DNA of 40,846 bases from Flavobacterium sp. I-STPP5a (GCF_009764685.1 NZ_VHLM01000060.1:1-40846), one strand, 5' to 3'; positions 27,654 through 35,780 are shown, counted from the stretch's first letter. The notes: generated by a model not told the origin, from the letters alone. Numbers and translations: made by a program.

Positions 27654-29849
27654 ATGAAGAATTATAACTATTATTTAAAATGGACATTGCTTTTTTTCTG
27701 TGTTAGTTTCCAAGCCGTGTCTCAAAACACCGCAGCTAAAGAAATTAACCGACTCGAAAAATTAGCTGCAAAAGTCACCATCATACGGGACAATTGGGGA
27801 ATTGCACATGTTTATGGAAAAACCGATGCCGATGCCGTTTTTGGAATGCTTTACGCTCAATGTGAAGATGATTTCAAGCGTATTGAAATGAATTATATTG
27901 AAAAACTAGGTCGTCTGGCAGAAGTTAAAGGACAGTCTGTTTTATATAACGACCTTGAAACACGACTCTTGATAGATGAAAATGAAGCAAAAAATGATTA
28001 TAAAAAAGCAAAACCGTGGTTAAAAAAATTATTGGATAGCTATGCCGATGGTATCAACTATTATCTCTACAAAAATCCTGAAGTAAAGCCATTAATGTTA
28101 AAGCATTTTGAGCCTTGGTATCCTTTGCTTTGGACAGATGGAAGTATTGGTGCTATCAGTACTGCCGATATTACTGTTAGTGAGCTTAAGGATTTTTATG
28201 GCGGGAATGACAAATATACCTATCTAGACAAAGTAAAAGATATGCAAACTGGCTCCAATGGTTTTGCTTTTGCTCCTTCAAAAACAGCGTCTGGAAATGC
28301 GATACTTTACATCAATCCGCATACTTCTTTTTATTTCAGACCCGAGATTCAAATCACAAGTGAAGAAGGATTGTCAGCTTATGGAGCCGTAACTTGGGGG
28401 CAGTTTTTTATTTACCAAGGGTTTAATGAGAATTGCGGCTGGATGCATACCTCGTCAAACGTGGACGTAGCCGATGTTTATACAGAGAAAATAATAACGA
28501 AAAACAACAAGCTGTTTTATGAATATGATAAAAAAATAATCCCCGTAAAGGAAAAAGTCATTGAAATAAAATATTTGGACAACGGAAAATTAATTGCTAA
28601 GAAATTTAACACCTATTTTACAATTCACGGTCCTATTATGGCTATGAGAGACGGGAAATGGATTAGCTTAAAGTCGAATAATCGTTCGATGAAAAGTTTG
28701 GAACAAAGTTGGATAAGAACTAAGTCTAAAGGATTTGACGATTATAAAAAGGCAATGGATATAACCGCCAACACATCAAACAATACTGTTTATGCCGATA
28801 GTGATGGAAATATCGCTTACTGGCACGGAAATTTTATACCGGTGAGAGATACGAATTTCAACTGGGCCAAAGCAGTTGATGGGACCACTTCGGCAACTCA
28901 ATGGAAAGGACTGCATTCTGTTTCGGAAAGCGTTCATCTATACAACCCTAAAAATGGTTGGTTACAAAATTGTAATTCAACCCCTTATACAGTTTCGGGT
29001 ACTAACAGTCCAAAGAAAGAGGATTATCCAAAATATATGGCTCCAGATGGAGAAAATTTCAGAGGTATAAACGCTGTTAGACTATTGTCTAAAGGAGAGA
29101 AATACACTTTAGATAAGGTGATTGCTGATGGGTATAATACTTATTTAGCTTTTTTTGAAGTGCTAATTCCATCTTTAGTTGCGTCATTCGAAAAAAATGC
29201 AAAACAAGATAATTTTGCGTATTCAGATTTGGCGGAGCCTATAGCGGTGTTGAAAAATTGGGATTATTATTCGAGTACCAATTCGGTTGCAACGACACTT
29301 GCCGTTGAATGGGCTTCAAAACTGGATGTTATTTTGCAAAAAGTATATATAGATGAGGGAAGGGACCAAGTAGAAAATGCAAAATTCTTTGCTTCAAATG
29401 CTACAGCAGATCAAATGCTACCCCAACTGCGACTGGCGATTAATGAGTTAAATAGTAAATTTGGGAAATGGCAAATTCCATGGGGTGAAATAAATCGTTT
29501 TCAAAGATTGTCTGGCGATATAGATCTAGCTTACAATGATACACTGAAAAGCTACCCCATAGCATACAACTCCTCTTTGTGGGGCTGTTTACCATCTTAT
29601 AAAAGTTCGTATCAAAAAGACACTAATAAAAAATATGGATTCAGTGGAAACAGCTTTGTATGTGTAGTGGAATTTGGAAAAAAAGTAAAAGCTAAATCTT
29701 TACTAGCAGGCGGAAATAGTGGAAATTCACAGTCCAAACATTTTATGGATCAAGCTGAAATATACCAAAAAGGGCAATTCAAAGACGTGTTGTTTTACAA
29801 AGAAGATGTTCATAAAAATGCAGAACGTACGTATCGTCCTGGCGAATAA
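27654..29849 (+). CDS. Penicillin acylase-family Ntn-hydrolase (secreted N-acyl amidase)
   Basis: 731 aa. A signal peptide (about 1-24, ending AVSQN) exports it. Residues ~40-190 match the alpha chain (VTIIRDNWGIAHVYGKTDADAVFGMLYAQCEDDF). Autoproteolysis is expected at Gly200-Ser201 in MQTGSNGFAFAPSKTASG, freeing Ser201 as the N-terminal nucleophile of the beta chain. NPHTSFYFRPEIQI, WMHTSSNVDVADVY and NNTVYADSDGNIAYWHGN are the usual beta-chain motifs, and the C-terminus has LLAGGNSGNSQSKHFMDQ. Family members cleave penicillin, acyl-homoserine lactones, or other N-acyl amides; the substrate here is unknown. Paired with the receptor upstream. Confidence 0.9.
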   Translation: MKNYNYYLKWTLLFFCVSFQAVSQNTAAKEINRLEKLAAKVTIIRDNWGIAHVYGKTDADAVFGMLYAQCEDDFKRIEMNYIEKLGRLAEVKGQSVLYNDLETRLLIDENEAKNDYKKAKPWLKKLLDSYADGINYYLYKNPEVKPLMLKHFEPWYPLLWTDGSIGAISTADITVSELKDFYGGNDKYTYLDKVKDMQTGSNGFAFAPSKTASGNAILYINPHTSFYFRPEIQITSEEGLSAYGAVTWGQFFIYQGFNENCGWMHTSSNVDVADVYTEKIITKNNKLFYEYDKKIIPVKEKVIEIKYLDNGKLIAKKFNTYFTIHGPIMAMRDGKWISLKSNNRSMKSLEQSWIRTKSKGFDDYKKAMDITANTSNNTVYADSDGNIAYWHGNFIPVRDTNFNWAKAVDGTTSATQWKGLHSVSESVHLYNPKNGWLQNCNSTPYTVSGTNSPKKEDYPKYMAPDGENFRGINAVRLLSKGEKYTLDKVIADGYNTYLAFFEVLIPSLVASFEKNAKQDNFAYSDLAEPIAVLKNWDYYSSTNSVATTLAVEWASKLDVILQKVYIDEGRDQVENAKFFASNATADQMLPQLRLAINELNSKFGKWQIPWGEINRFQRLSGDIDLAYNDTLKSYPIAYNSSLWGCLPSYKSSYQKDTNKKYGFSGNSFVCVVEFGKKVKAKSLLAGGNSGNSQSKHFMDQAEIYQKGQFKDVLFYKEDVHKNAERTYRPGE

Positions 29850-29895
29850 GTTTGTTTTAGCTATGTTCAGTTTCGAATTTTAATTGCTTTTTAAT

Positions 29896-29929
29896 ATCAA
29901 AACCATCAACAGTCGTTGATGGTTTTTTT
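29896..29929 (+). terminator. Terminator after the acylase gene
   Basis: Stem AACCATCAAC / GTTGATGGTT (29901-29910 with 29915-29924), loop AGTC, then T7. The stem and the preceding ATCAA are shared with the terminator at 27569-27600. Confidence 0.92.
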
Positions 29930-30150
29930 ATTCAGATTCAGTTAACCCCAAAATTACTATCCGTATGAAAATACTAAATTTTTTATTTATCACATTAAAC
30001 ACCAACAGGTCTTGTTGTCAGAAAAGCCATAATATTTCGGAAGTTTTCAAAATGTTCAGATAAATTTTGCAAATCATTTATTGACTAAATCGCTTTTCTG
30101 TCCAGTTTTACAATTTCTTTTTGTTGGGTTTAAGAAATTTATACAAAACT
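29930..30150. other. Intergenic, one short Cys-Cys open frame, no recognised gene
   Basis: A 32-codon frame at 29965-30063 (+) starts MKILNFLFITLN and contains TNRSCCQ. It lies between a terminator and a converging gene, and nothing downstream would be controlled by it. I do not call it a gene. Otherwise the stretch is AT-rich and featureless. Confidence 0.5.
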
Positions 30151-30194
30151 AAAAAACCCAATAAACAAAGGGATTAAGCCTTTTGTTTATTGGG
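30151..30194 (-). terminator. Terminator of the short-chain dehydrogenase gene
   Basis: A long stem, CCCAATAAACAAA(A)GG paired with CC(T)TTTGTTTATTGGG (30157-30172 with 30179-30194), is followed on the minus strand by T6. It is 30 bases past the stop codon. Confidence 0.9.
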
Positions 30195-30224
30195 AATAGT
30201 ACGCAATAGTACTTTAATGTATCG

Positions 30225-31028
30225 TTATAATTTATAATGATTCATAAGCATTTTTTCATATACTTTATCCGGTAAAATTCTCTTCAAGGCAATCGAGAAT
30301 TTTTGCATAAAAGCCCCTACTTTATAATGAATTTTTGGTTCCGAAGTTTGGATAATTTGGTACACCGCTTCGGCCATTTCATTTGGATTACTGCCGCTAT
30401 CCACATGCTCATCCATTGTTTTAAGGGTATTCCCATACGGAATTTCATAAGCAGAACCTTTAATTAAAGGAGCGTGAAAACGTCCCGAAGCAATATTAGT
30501 AGCAAAATCTCCCGGTGCAACATTCGTAAGACGAATGCCAAATGGTTTTACTTCCATTCGCAATGCTTCCGTGATAAGTTCTAACGCTCCTTTTGAAGCA
30601 GAATAAACACTCCTGTAAGGCAAGCCCATATATCCTGCAATCGAAGTGACATTGATAATCAAACCCGAGCTTTGTGTTCGCATTTGTGGCAAAACCGCTT
30701 TCATTACTTCAATGGGACCAAAAAGATTGGTCTCAAAATTATTCTTGATTTCATGCATAGGAATTTCCTCCAAAGGCCCCGTAATCCCAACACCAGCGTT
30801 GTTAATAACAACATCCAATCTTCCGGAGATCGAAATCACTTTGGCAACAGCCGCATGAATCGAATCTGCATCCCGAACATCCAAAGCCACTAAAGGAAAA
30901 ACCGAATTCAAAATTCGATCCGGATTCCTACTGGTTCCATACACAACAAAACCTTTATGATGCAAAAATTCTCCAATAGATTTTCCTATTCCCGAAGAAC
31001 CTCCTGTAATTAGAACTACTTTATTCAT
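30225..31028 (-). CDS. Short-chain dehydrogenase/reductase (classical SDR)
   Basis: 267 aa. The Rossmann N-terminus VLITGGSSGIGKSIG holds the TGxxxGIG cofactor loop (8-15), followed by VINNAGVG, the active-site Ser in NVTSIAGYMG, and the catalytic YSASK (Tyr-x-x-x-Lys) in YRSVYSASKGALE. After it comes NVAPGDFATNI. The basic residue after strand 2 (TSRNPDR) suggests NADP(H). C-terminal residues ~240-267 are an extra basic/aromatic tail (FSIALKRILPDKVYEKMLMNHYKL), as in the fatty-aldehyde/retinol-type SDRs. The substrate cannot be read from sequence or neighbours. The start codon lies 33 bases after the last SRP terminator. Confidence 0.9.
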   Translation of the reverse strand: MNKVVLITGGSSGIGKSIGEFLHHKGFVVYGTSRNPDRILNSVFPLVALDVRDADSIHAAVAKVISISGRLDVVINNAGVGITGPLEEIPMHEIKNNFETNLFGPIEVMKAVLPQMRTQSSGLIINVTSIAGYMGLPYRSVYSASKGALELITEALRMEVKPFGIRLTNVAPGDFATNIASGRFHAPLIKGSAYEIPYGNTLKTMDEHVDSGSNPNEMAEAVYQIIQTSEPKIHYKVGAFMQKFSIALKRILPDKVYEKMLMNHYKL

Positions 31029-31060
31029 GATTATTGCTGTTTATGATACGAAAGGGCCAA

Positions 31061-31087
31061 AAATAAAAAAATCCTCCCGAAGGAAGA
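31061..31087 (-). terminator. Second terminator after the SRP RNA gene
   Basis: Minus strand TCTTCC-TTCG-GGAGGA (31087-31072), a 6-bp stem with one G-U pair closed by a UUCG tetraloop, followed by T7. In tandem with the hairpin at 31117-31137. Confidence 0.78.
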
Positions 31088-31104
31088 CTACTTTTGTACG
31101 AAAT

Positions 31105-31137
31105 AATTCAAAAAAAAATCTTCCAAAATGGAAGATT
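31105..31137 (-). terminator. First terminator after the SRP RNA gene
   Basis: Perfect 9-bp stem AATCTTCCA / TGGAAGATT with loop of 3, followed on the minus strand by T9. It lies 11 bases beyond the 3' end of the SRP RNA core. Confidence 0.88.
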
Positions 31138-31147
31138 AAAAAAAAAT

Positions 31148-31240
31148 GGCAAGCGACCTACATCGCACCGCTCAACCACGTACCCTTGCTATGTTCCCAT
31201 CCTGGGGGAGTCTGCAGGAGCTGGTCGTGTAGGACTTGCC
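31148..31240 (-). ncRNA. ffs: Small signal recognition particle RNA (4.5S-type)
   Basis: Read on the minus strand, the 93-base core is closed by GGCAAG / CTTGCC (31240-31235 with 31153-31148). The apex matches SRP domain IV: CAGG-AUG-GGAA-CAU-AGCAAGG aligns with E. coli CAGG-UCC-GGAA-GGA-AGCAG. The GGAA tetraloop and the Ffh-binding internal loop are kept, while the three closing pairs covary (UCC/GGA to AUG/CAU). This RNA binds Ffh to target membrane proteins co-translationally. It has a perfect promoter 5 bases upstream and two terminators downstream, so it is an independent gene. GC content is far above that of its surroundings. Confidence 0.93.
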
Positions 31241-31244
31241 GGTG

Positions 31245-31274
31245 CAAATATACAATCTTTTTATATTTTTACAA
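31245..31274 (-). promoter_or_regulatory. Promoter of the SRP RNA gene
   Basis: Minus strand TTG (31274-31272), 19 bases, TATATTTG (31252-31245), a full TAnnTTTG match. The RNA core begins 5 bases after the -7 element. This supports the strand and 5' end of the RNA. Confidence 0.85.
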
Positions 31275-31329
31275 GAGCTTTAATCATTAAAAATAACATT
31301 GTATATTGGTACAACAAAAAAAAGAAATC

Positions 31330-32403
31330 ATGAAAAACTATAACTTCCTATCTGTCATTTTATTAGGAATCACCTTAGCAAGTTGCAACGAAACAAAAAA
31401 AGGTGAAAATACTTTATTCTCCTTTGATAATTCCAAATTTAAGGAACAATATAAACCACAGGAAGCGCTTTCTTTGGAAATTTTGAACTCCAATTCCAAA
31501 ACTATTGACAGTGTTGTCTACTATGTAAATGACAAAAAAATTGGTTCAAAAAAAGGAGTTGACAAATTATCTTTTGAATTGAAAGATCAAAAATTGGGAT
31601 ATCAAAACCTAAAAGCTTTAGTATATTATGAAGGACAGAACTCAGAAGCTACCGCTAGAGTAGAATTAGTTTCTGATATTCAGCCAAAATTATTAAAATA
31701 CACCATCGTAAATACATATCCACACGATATTCAGGCGTACACGCAAGGACTAGAATTTTACCGTGATACACTTTATGAAGGAACTGGAAACGGTTCAGGT
31801 CCATCAGGAAAAAGAGGAATCTCCAGCTTAAGAAAAACAAATTATAAAACTGGGGAAGTTTATAAGAAAGTAGAACTAGATGCTCAATATTTTGGCGAAG
31901 GAATTACAATTCTAAACAACAAAGTATATCAATTGACGTATAAAAATAATGAAGGATATGTTTATAATGCAGATACTTTCAAAAAAGAAAAAACAGTTCC
32001 ATATTACAAAAATATGGAAGGCTGGGGTTTAGTCAATGATGGTACAAACTTATATATGACAGATAGTTCTGAAACGATACACATATTAAATCCAGAAACT
32101 TTTAAAGCGATTGACCATATCAATGTTTACTCTCTAAAATCTAAAGTAAAAGGAGTTAATGAACTAGAATGGATTGATGGAAAAATATATGGAAATGTGT
32201 ACCAAAAAGATGCTATTGCTGTCATTAACCCTAAAAACGGGGCGGTTGAGGGAATAATAAATCTAGCAGATTTGACTACAAAAATAGCTAAACTAGAAGA
32301 TACTGACGTTTTAAACGGAATCGCCTACAACCCAAAAACAAAAACCATTTTTATTACCGGTAAAAACTGGAATAAAATGTTTGAAATCAAAGTTTCAGAG
32401 TAA
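31330..32403 (+). CDS. Glutaminyl-peptide cyclotransferase-like lipoprotein
   Basis: 357 aa from ATG 31330. A TTG further upstream (31306) would add eight polar residues before the signal peptide, so I reject it. The lipoprotein signal ends TLAS-C (Cys19). An N-terminal beta domain (~25-125) precedes a five-bladed-propeller type glutamine cyclotransferase domain (~130-357): YPHDIQAYTQGLEF, LYEGTGNGSG, YFGEGITILNNKVYQLTY, MEGWGLVNDG, LEWIDGKIYGNVYQKDAI, LNGIAYNPKTKTIFITGKNW. The plant-type enzyme turns N-terminal Gln into pyroglutamate. In Bacteroidetes many type IX substrates carry N-terminal pyroglutamate after signal peptide removal, which fits an envelope enzyme. It is 12 bases before hutI, probably co-transcribed. 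Confidence 0.88.
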   Translation: MKNYNFLSVILLGITLASCNETKKGENTLFSFDNSKFKEQYKPQEALSLEILNSNSKTIDSVVYYVNDKKIGSKKGVDKLSFELKDQKLGYQNLKALVYYEGQNSEATARVELVSDIQPKLLKYTIVNTYPHDIQAYTQGLEFYRDTLYEGTGNGSGPSGKRGISSLRKTNYKTGEVYKKVELDAQYFGEGITILNNKVYQLTYKNNEGYVYNADTFKKEKTVPYYKNMEGWGLVNDGTNLYMTDSSETIHILNPETFKAIDHINVYSLKSKVKGVNELEWIDGKIYGNVYQKDAIAVINPKNGAVEGIINLADLTTKIAKLEDTDVLNGIAYNPKTKTIFITGKNWNKMFEIKVSE

Positions 32404-32415
32404 TTATCATATAAA

Positions 32416-33654
32416 ATGACAACGTTAATTATCAATATAAAAGAGTTACTTCAGGTTCGGGAAACAGCTAAAGCTAAAATTTCTGGTGCCGAAATGGCTA
32501 TTCTTCCAACGATTAAAAATGCCTTTTTAGTAATTAAAGACAATTTAATTGCTGATTTTGGTGCTATGGAGAATTTACCTCCAATACATGCTGATAAAAC
32601 GATTGATGCCACTGGGAAAATGGTTTTACCATCTTGGTGCGACAGTCATACTCATATTGTTTATGCCGGTAATAGAGAACAAGAATTTGTCGATCGAATC
32701 AACGGTATGACCTATGAAGAAATTGCTAATCGTGGCGGTGGAATCTTAAATTCAGCTAAAAAACTCAATGAAGCTACTGAAGCCGAAATCTATGATCAAT
32801 CCAAAGCACGGCTTGAAGAAGTCATGCGTTTAGGAACTGGCGCCGTTGAAATTAAATCTGGATATGGATTGACGGTTAATGGAGAATTAAAAATGCTTCG
32901 TGTGATTCAGCGTTTAGCTCAAAACTATCCTATAACCATTAAAGCAACCTTTCTTGGTGCTCACGCTTTCCCATTAGAGTATAAAGAAAATCATCAAGGA
33001 TATATTGATTTAATCATTAACGAAATACTTCCTGAAATTGCCAAAAATAATCTGGCAGAATTCATCGATGTATTTTGTGAAACCGGTTATTTTACTATTG
33101 AAGAAACCCAACAAATCATGGAAGCTGGAATTGAATTTGGCTTAAAGCCAAAAATTCATGTCAATCAGTTCAACTCTATTGGCGGAATTCAGGCCGGAAT
33201 AAAATACAATGCGCTTTCTGTAGATCATCTAGAAATTATGACCACAGAAGATATTGAGGCTTTAAAAAATACTAAAACAATGCCAGTGGCGTTGCCTTCC
33301 TGTTCCTATTTTTTAAGTATTCCATATACGCCAGCTCGCGAAATGATAAGTGCAGGACTACCGCTTGCGCTTGCTACAGATTTTAATCCTGGATCAACAC
33401 CATCGGGAAATATGAACTTTGTAGTAGCTACAGCCTGTATAAAAATGAAAATGACACCCGAAGAAGCTATCAACGCAGCCACAATAAACGGTGCATACGC
33501 CATGGATTTAGCTACCACGCACGGAAGTATCACAAGAGGCAAAGTTGCAAATTTAATAATTACAAAACCTGTTTCGTCCTATTATCAATTGCCATACGCT
33601 TTTGGCAGTAATCTTATAGAAACTGTTATAGTTGCAGGAGAAATCATTTCATAA
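32416..33654 (+). CDS. hutI: Imidazolonepropionase
   Basis: 412 aa, standard length. It hydrolyses 4-imidazolone-5-propanoate to N-formimidoyl-L-glutamate, step three of histidine degradation. It belongs to the amidohydrolase superfamily: WCDSHTHIVYAGNRE holds metal ligands His78 and His80, ATFLGAHAFP and PKIHVNQFNSIGG give further His ligands, and ALATDFNPGSTPSGNM gives the metal-binding Asp. hutG lies 1 kb downstream; hutH and hutU are not in the window. Confidence 0.96.
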   Translation: MTTLIINIKELLQVRETAKAKISGAEMAILPTIKNAFLVIKDNLIADFGAMENLPPIHADKTIDATGKMVLPSWCDSHTHIVYAGNREQEFVDRINGMTYEEIANRGGGILNSAKKLNEATEAEIYDQSKARLEEVMRLGTGAVEIKSGYGLTVNGELKMLRVIQRLAQNYPITIKATFLGAHAFPLEYKENHQGYIDLIINEILPEIAKNNLAEFIDVFCETGYFTIEETQQIMEAGIEFGLKPKIHVNQFNSIGGIQAGIKYNALSVDHLEIMTTEDIEALKNTKTMPVALPSCSYFLSIPYTPAREMISAGLPLALATDFNPGSTPSGNMNFVVATACIKMKMTPEEAINAATINGAYAMDLATTHGSITRGKVANLIITKPVSSYYQLPYAFGSNLIETVIVAGEIIS

Positions 33655-33685
33655 AAAAAGAGGAACCGTTTAGTTCCTCTTTTCC
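33653..33685. terminator. Bidirectional terminator between hutI and the coiled-coil protein gene
   Basis: Perfect 11-bp stem AAAAGAGGAAC / GTTCCTCTTTT (33656-33666 with 33673-33683), loop CGTTTA, A/T tracts on both sides. It serves the converging genes ending at 33654 and 33703. Confidence 0.9.
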
Positions 33686-33702
33686 ATTTATTTTTCTTGT
33701 AA

Positions 33703-34587
33703 TTATTTTAAAGTAAAACTAGTTTTAGAAACCAATTGATCTTTATCAAAAATATTTACATAATAAGTTCCTTTTGGAAAATCTTTTCCTCTCACACTTT
33801 CAGTAACATCAACCGTTTTATTTTCGTAAATGATATTTGAAATAAAACTATAAGTCAAAGTATTGTTACCAAAATTTTCTGTTTTCTTGTCTCCAATAAC
33901 GTTGTTTTTACTATCAATTACTTGAACATAATAAACTTTAGTTCCTGATTGAGCAACTTGGTTTTCAGCAATTGTGTAGCTTATTCTCAAAACATCAGCT
34001 CTACTTGCTTTATCTGTTGAGATTTCTTTACCAGAGCTTTTTAATTTAAATGCAGAACCTCTTGTGTTCAAAACCGATAATTTTGCCGCTTTTTCAACAA
34101 CCTTAGCTAACTCCTCATTTTGACCAGCAAGTGTCTCGTTGTATCTTTTTGACTCACCAAGTACAACTGCTGTACTATCGCGTTGAGACGTAAGAGTGGT
34201 ATTTGCCTTTTTCAAAGACTCATTATCCGCCATTAACACTTTCATTTTTCCTTGTAAAGCATTAAATTGACTTTTGTATTTAGACAAGGAAGCTACATCA
34301 CCTTTAGACTTACTTAAATCTGTCATTAATGTGATAACTTTATCTCTCTCTATAATAAGCTCGTCAGACATGGATGTGTTCTCTGCAATGGCAGCATCAT
34401 ACGTCATTTTTAACTCTTGAAGATCTTTCATCACCGACTCTTTTTCGGTTAATGTAGTACCTAACTCTGTTTTTACCACTTCAGCATCAGATGTGATTTT
34501 AAAAATATAGACTAAACTACCTACTAATAAAATAGCTAATATCGCTACCACCGCTTTAAGGCTTGAACTGCTTTTGGGATTTTCCAT
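33703..34587 (-). CDS. Membrane-anchored coiled-coil protein of unknown function
   Basis: 294 aa. A short cytoplasmic N-terminus is followed by one membrane helix (about 9-30, LKAVVAILAILLVGSLVYIF). A long helical region rich in Glu, Lys, Ser, Leu and Thr with heptad-like patterning (about 35-180) is probably a coiled coil in the periplasm. A C-terminal beta-rich domain follows (about 185-294, with LRISYTIAENQVAQSGTKVYYVQVID and FPKGTYYVNIFDKDQLVSKTSF). The domain order resembles envelope scaffold or sensor proteins. I do not recognise a named family. It is divergent from hutG (98 bases between starts), with TAAATTTG at 34617-34610 as a possible -7 element. Confidence 0.78.
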   Translation of the reverse strand: MENPKSSSSLKAVVAILAILLVGSLVYIFKITSDAEVVKTELGTTLTEKESVMKDLQELKMTYDAAIAENTSMSDELIIERDKVITLMTDLSKSKGDVASLSKYKSQFNALQGKMKVLMADNESLKKANTTLTSQRDSTAVVLGESKRYNETLAGQNEELAKVVEKAAKLSVLNTRGSAFKLKSSGKEISTDKASRADVLRISYTIAENQVAQSGTKVYYVQVIDSKNNVIGDKKTENFGNNTLTYSFISNIIYENKTVDVTESVRGKDFPKGTYYVNIFDKDQLVSKTSFTLK

Positions 34588-34609
34588 TTCGAATTTAATT
34601 TTTTGTTTA

Positions 34610-34617
34610 CAAATTTA
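34610..34617 (-). promoter_or_regulatory. Possible -7 element of the coiled-coil protein gene
   Basis: TAAATTTG on the minus strand matches TAnnTTTG, 22 bases before the start. No clear TTTG partner upstream. Confidence 0.4.
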
Positions 34618-34660
34618 ACAATATCTGTTGAAGTACTAACGTATGTTAATGCAATTATAT

Positions 34661-34668
34661 TATTTTTG
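34661..34668 (+). promoter_or_regulatory. Possible -7 element of hutG
   Basis: TATTTTTG matches TAnnTTTG and ends 17 bases before the hutG start. No TTG at the normal distance upstream. Confidence 0.35.
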
Positions 34669-34685
34669 AGAAAAAAATTTTTCTG

Positions 34686-35732
34686 ATGGAAAAAATTATA
34701 CCGTTTACAATAAAGGACCTTGCTAAAATAACGAACCACAGAAGTGGAGAGATTAAATTTGGTGAAAAAATGATCACAATCCCAAAAGATGTTGATTCAC
34801 TGAATTTTATAAAAAACTGCGAGGCTCGATATGTACTTTTTGGAATTCCTGAAGATATAGGTGTGCGTGCCAATTATGGCAGACCAGGAGCTGCTTCTGC
34901 GTGGGACAGCGCCATCGCTAGTATAGCTAACATTCAACACAATAGGTTTTGCAAAGGAAGTCAGATTGTAATCCTAGGACAACTTGATGTAGCACAATTA
35001 ATGAAAGACGTAGCAATTCTTGATTTTAACGATATCGATGACCGTTCTAAACTAAGCCAATTGGTTTCAAAAATAGATAAAGATGTTTCCCATATTATTT
35101 TCAGCATTGTAAAACTAGGAAAAATCCCTATCGTAATAGGTGGCGGGCATAATAATTCGTACGGAAACATAAAAGGAACTGCTCTAGCAAAAGGCAAGCC
35201 TATAAATGCAATTAACTTTGACGCTCATTCTGATTTTAGAATCTTGGAAGGAAGACATAGTGGAAACGGATTTTCATATGCTTTTGAAGAAGGGTTTTTA
35301 AAAAAATATTTCGTCTTTGGATTGCATGAAAATTACACCTCAAAAAATGTATTGGATACGATAAAAAAGCTAGACGATAGAGTTCGGTATAATACCTATG
35401 ATAGCATCAGTATCAGGAGAGAAAAAGATTTTACACAAGAAATGATGCATGCTTTAGAATTTATAAATGACGAACCATTTGGTATCGAAATTGACTTAGA
35501 TGCCATACCTAATATAGCTTGTAGTGCTATGACCATGAGCGGTTTTTCTGTAGAACAATTGCGACAGTTTATTTATTACTATGGAAAACGTCGTAATGCA
35601 GCTTACATTCACATTTGCGAAGGCGCACCAGATTTGGGTGAGGATAAAAACAATCATCTGATAGGTAAATTAATTGGGTATCTAGTAACTGATTTTATAA
35701 AAGCCAATGGTTCCTTGCTACCAATTGTTTAG
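34686..35732 (+). CDS. hutG: Formimidoylglutamase-like ureohydrolase (arginase family)
   Basis: 348 aa. Arginase/agmatinase/formimidoylglutamase fold with the two-manganese motifs: GGGHNNSYGN (His155), NFDAHSDFR (Asp179, His181, Asp183) and GIEIDLDAIPN (Asp270, Asp272). The third motif lacks the usual SxDxDxxDP serine and proline pattern. Choice of formimidoylglutamase over arginase or agmatinase rests on hutI 1 kb upstream: the enzyme would release glutamate and formamide from N-formimidoylglutamate. Function among ureohydrolases is therefore partly inferred from context. It is separated from hutI by an oppositely directed gene, so it needs its own promoter. Confidence 0.82.
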   Translation: MEKIIPFTIKDLAKITNHRSGEIKFGEKMITIPKDVDSLNFIKNCEARYVLFGIPEDIGVRANYGRPGAASAWDSAIASIANIQHNRFCKGSQIVILGQLDVAQLMKDVAILDFNDIDDRSKLSQLVSKIDKDVSHIIFSIVKLGKIPIVIGGGHNNSYGNIKGTALAKGKPINAINFDAHSDFRILEGRHSGNGFSYAFEEGFLKKYFVFGLHENYTSKNVLDTIKKLDDRVRYNTYDSISIRREKDFTQEMMHALEFINDEPFGIEIDLDAIPNIACSAMTMSGFSVEQLRQFIYYYGKRRNAAYIHICEGAPDLGEDKNNHLIGKLIGYLVTDFIKANGSLLPIV

Positions 35733-35780
35733 TAAAGTAACCTTTAATTTTTAGAAAAAAGGAACCAAAAATATAAATAC

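Noticed and set aside
27569..29929. Repeated AACCATCAAC hairpins considered as CRISPR-like or REP repeats
   Set aside because: Only two copies, each directly after a gene with a T run; they are terminators with a shared stem.
30124..30194. Alternative pairings TTGGGTTT / AAACCCAA overlapping the dehydrogenase terminator, as a switch
   Set aside because: On the + strand neither form ends in a T run, and on the minus strand nothing follows to be controlled.
31306..31329. TTG start at 31306 for the glutaminyl cyclase
   Set aside because: It would put eight polar residues before a lipoprotein signal peptide; the ATG at 31330 gives a normal signal.
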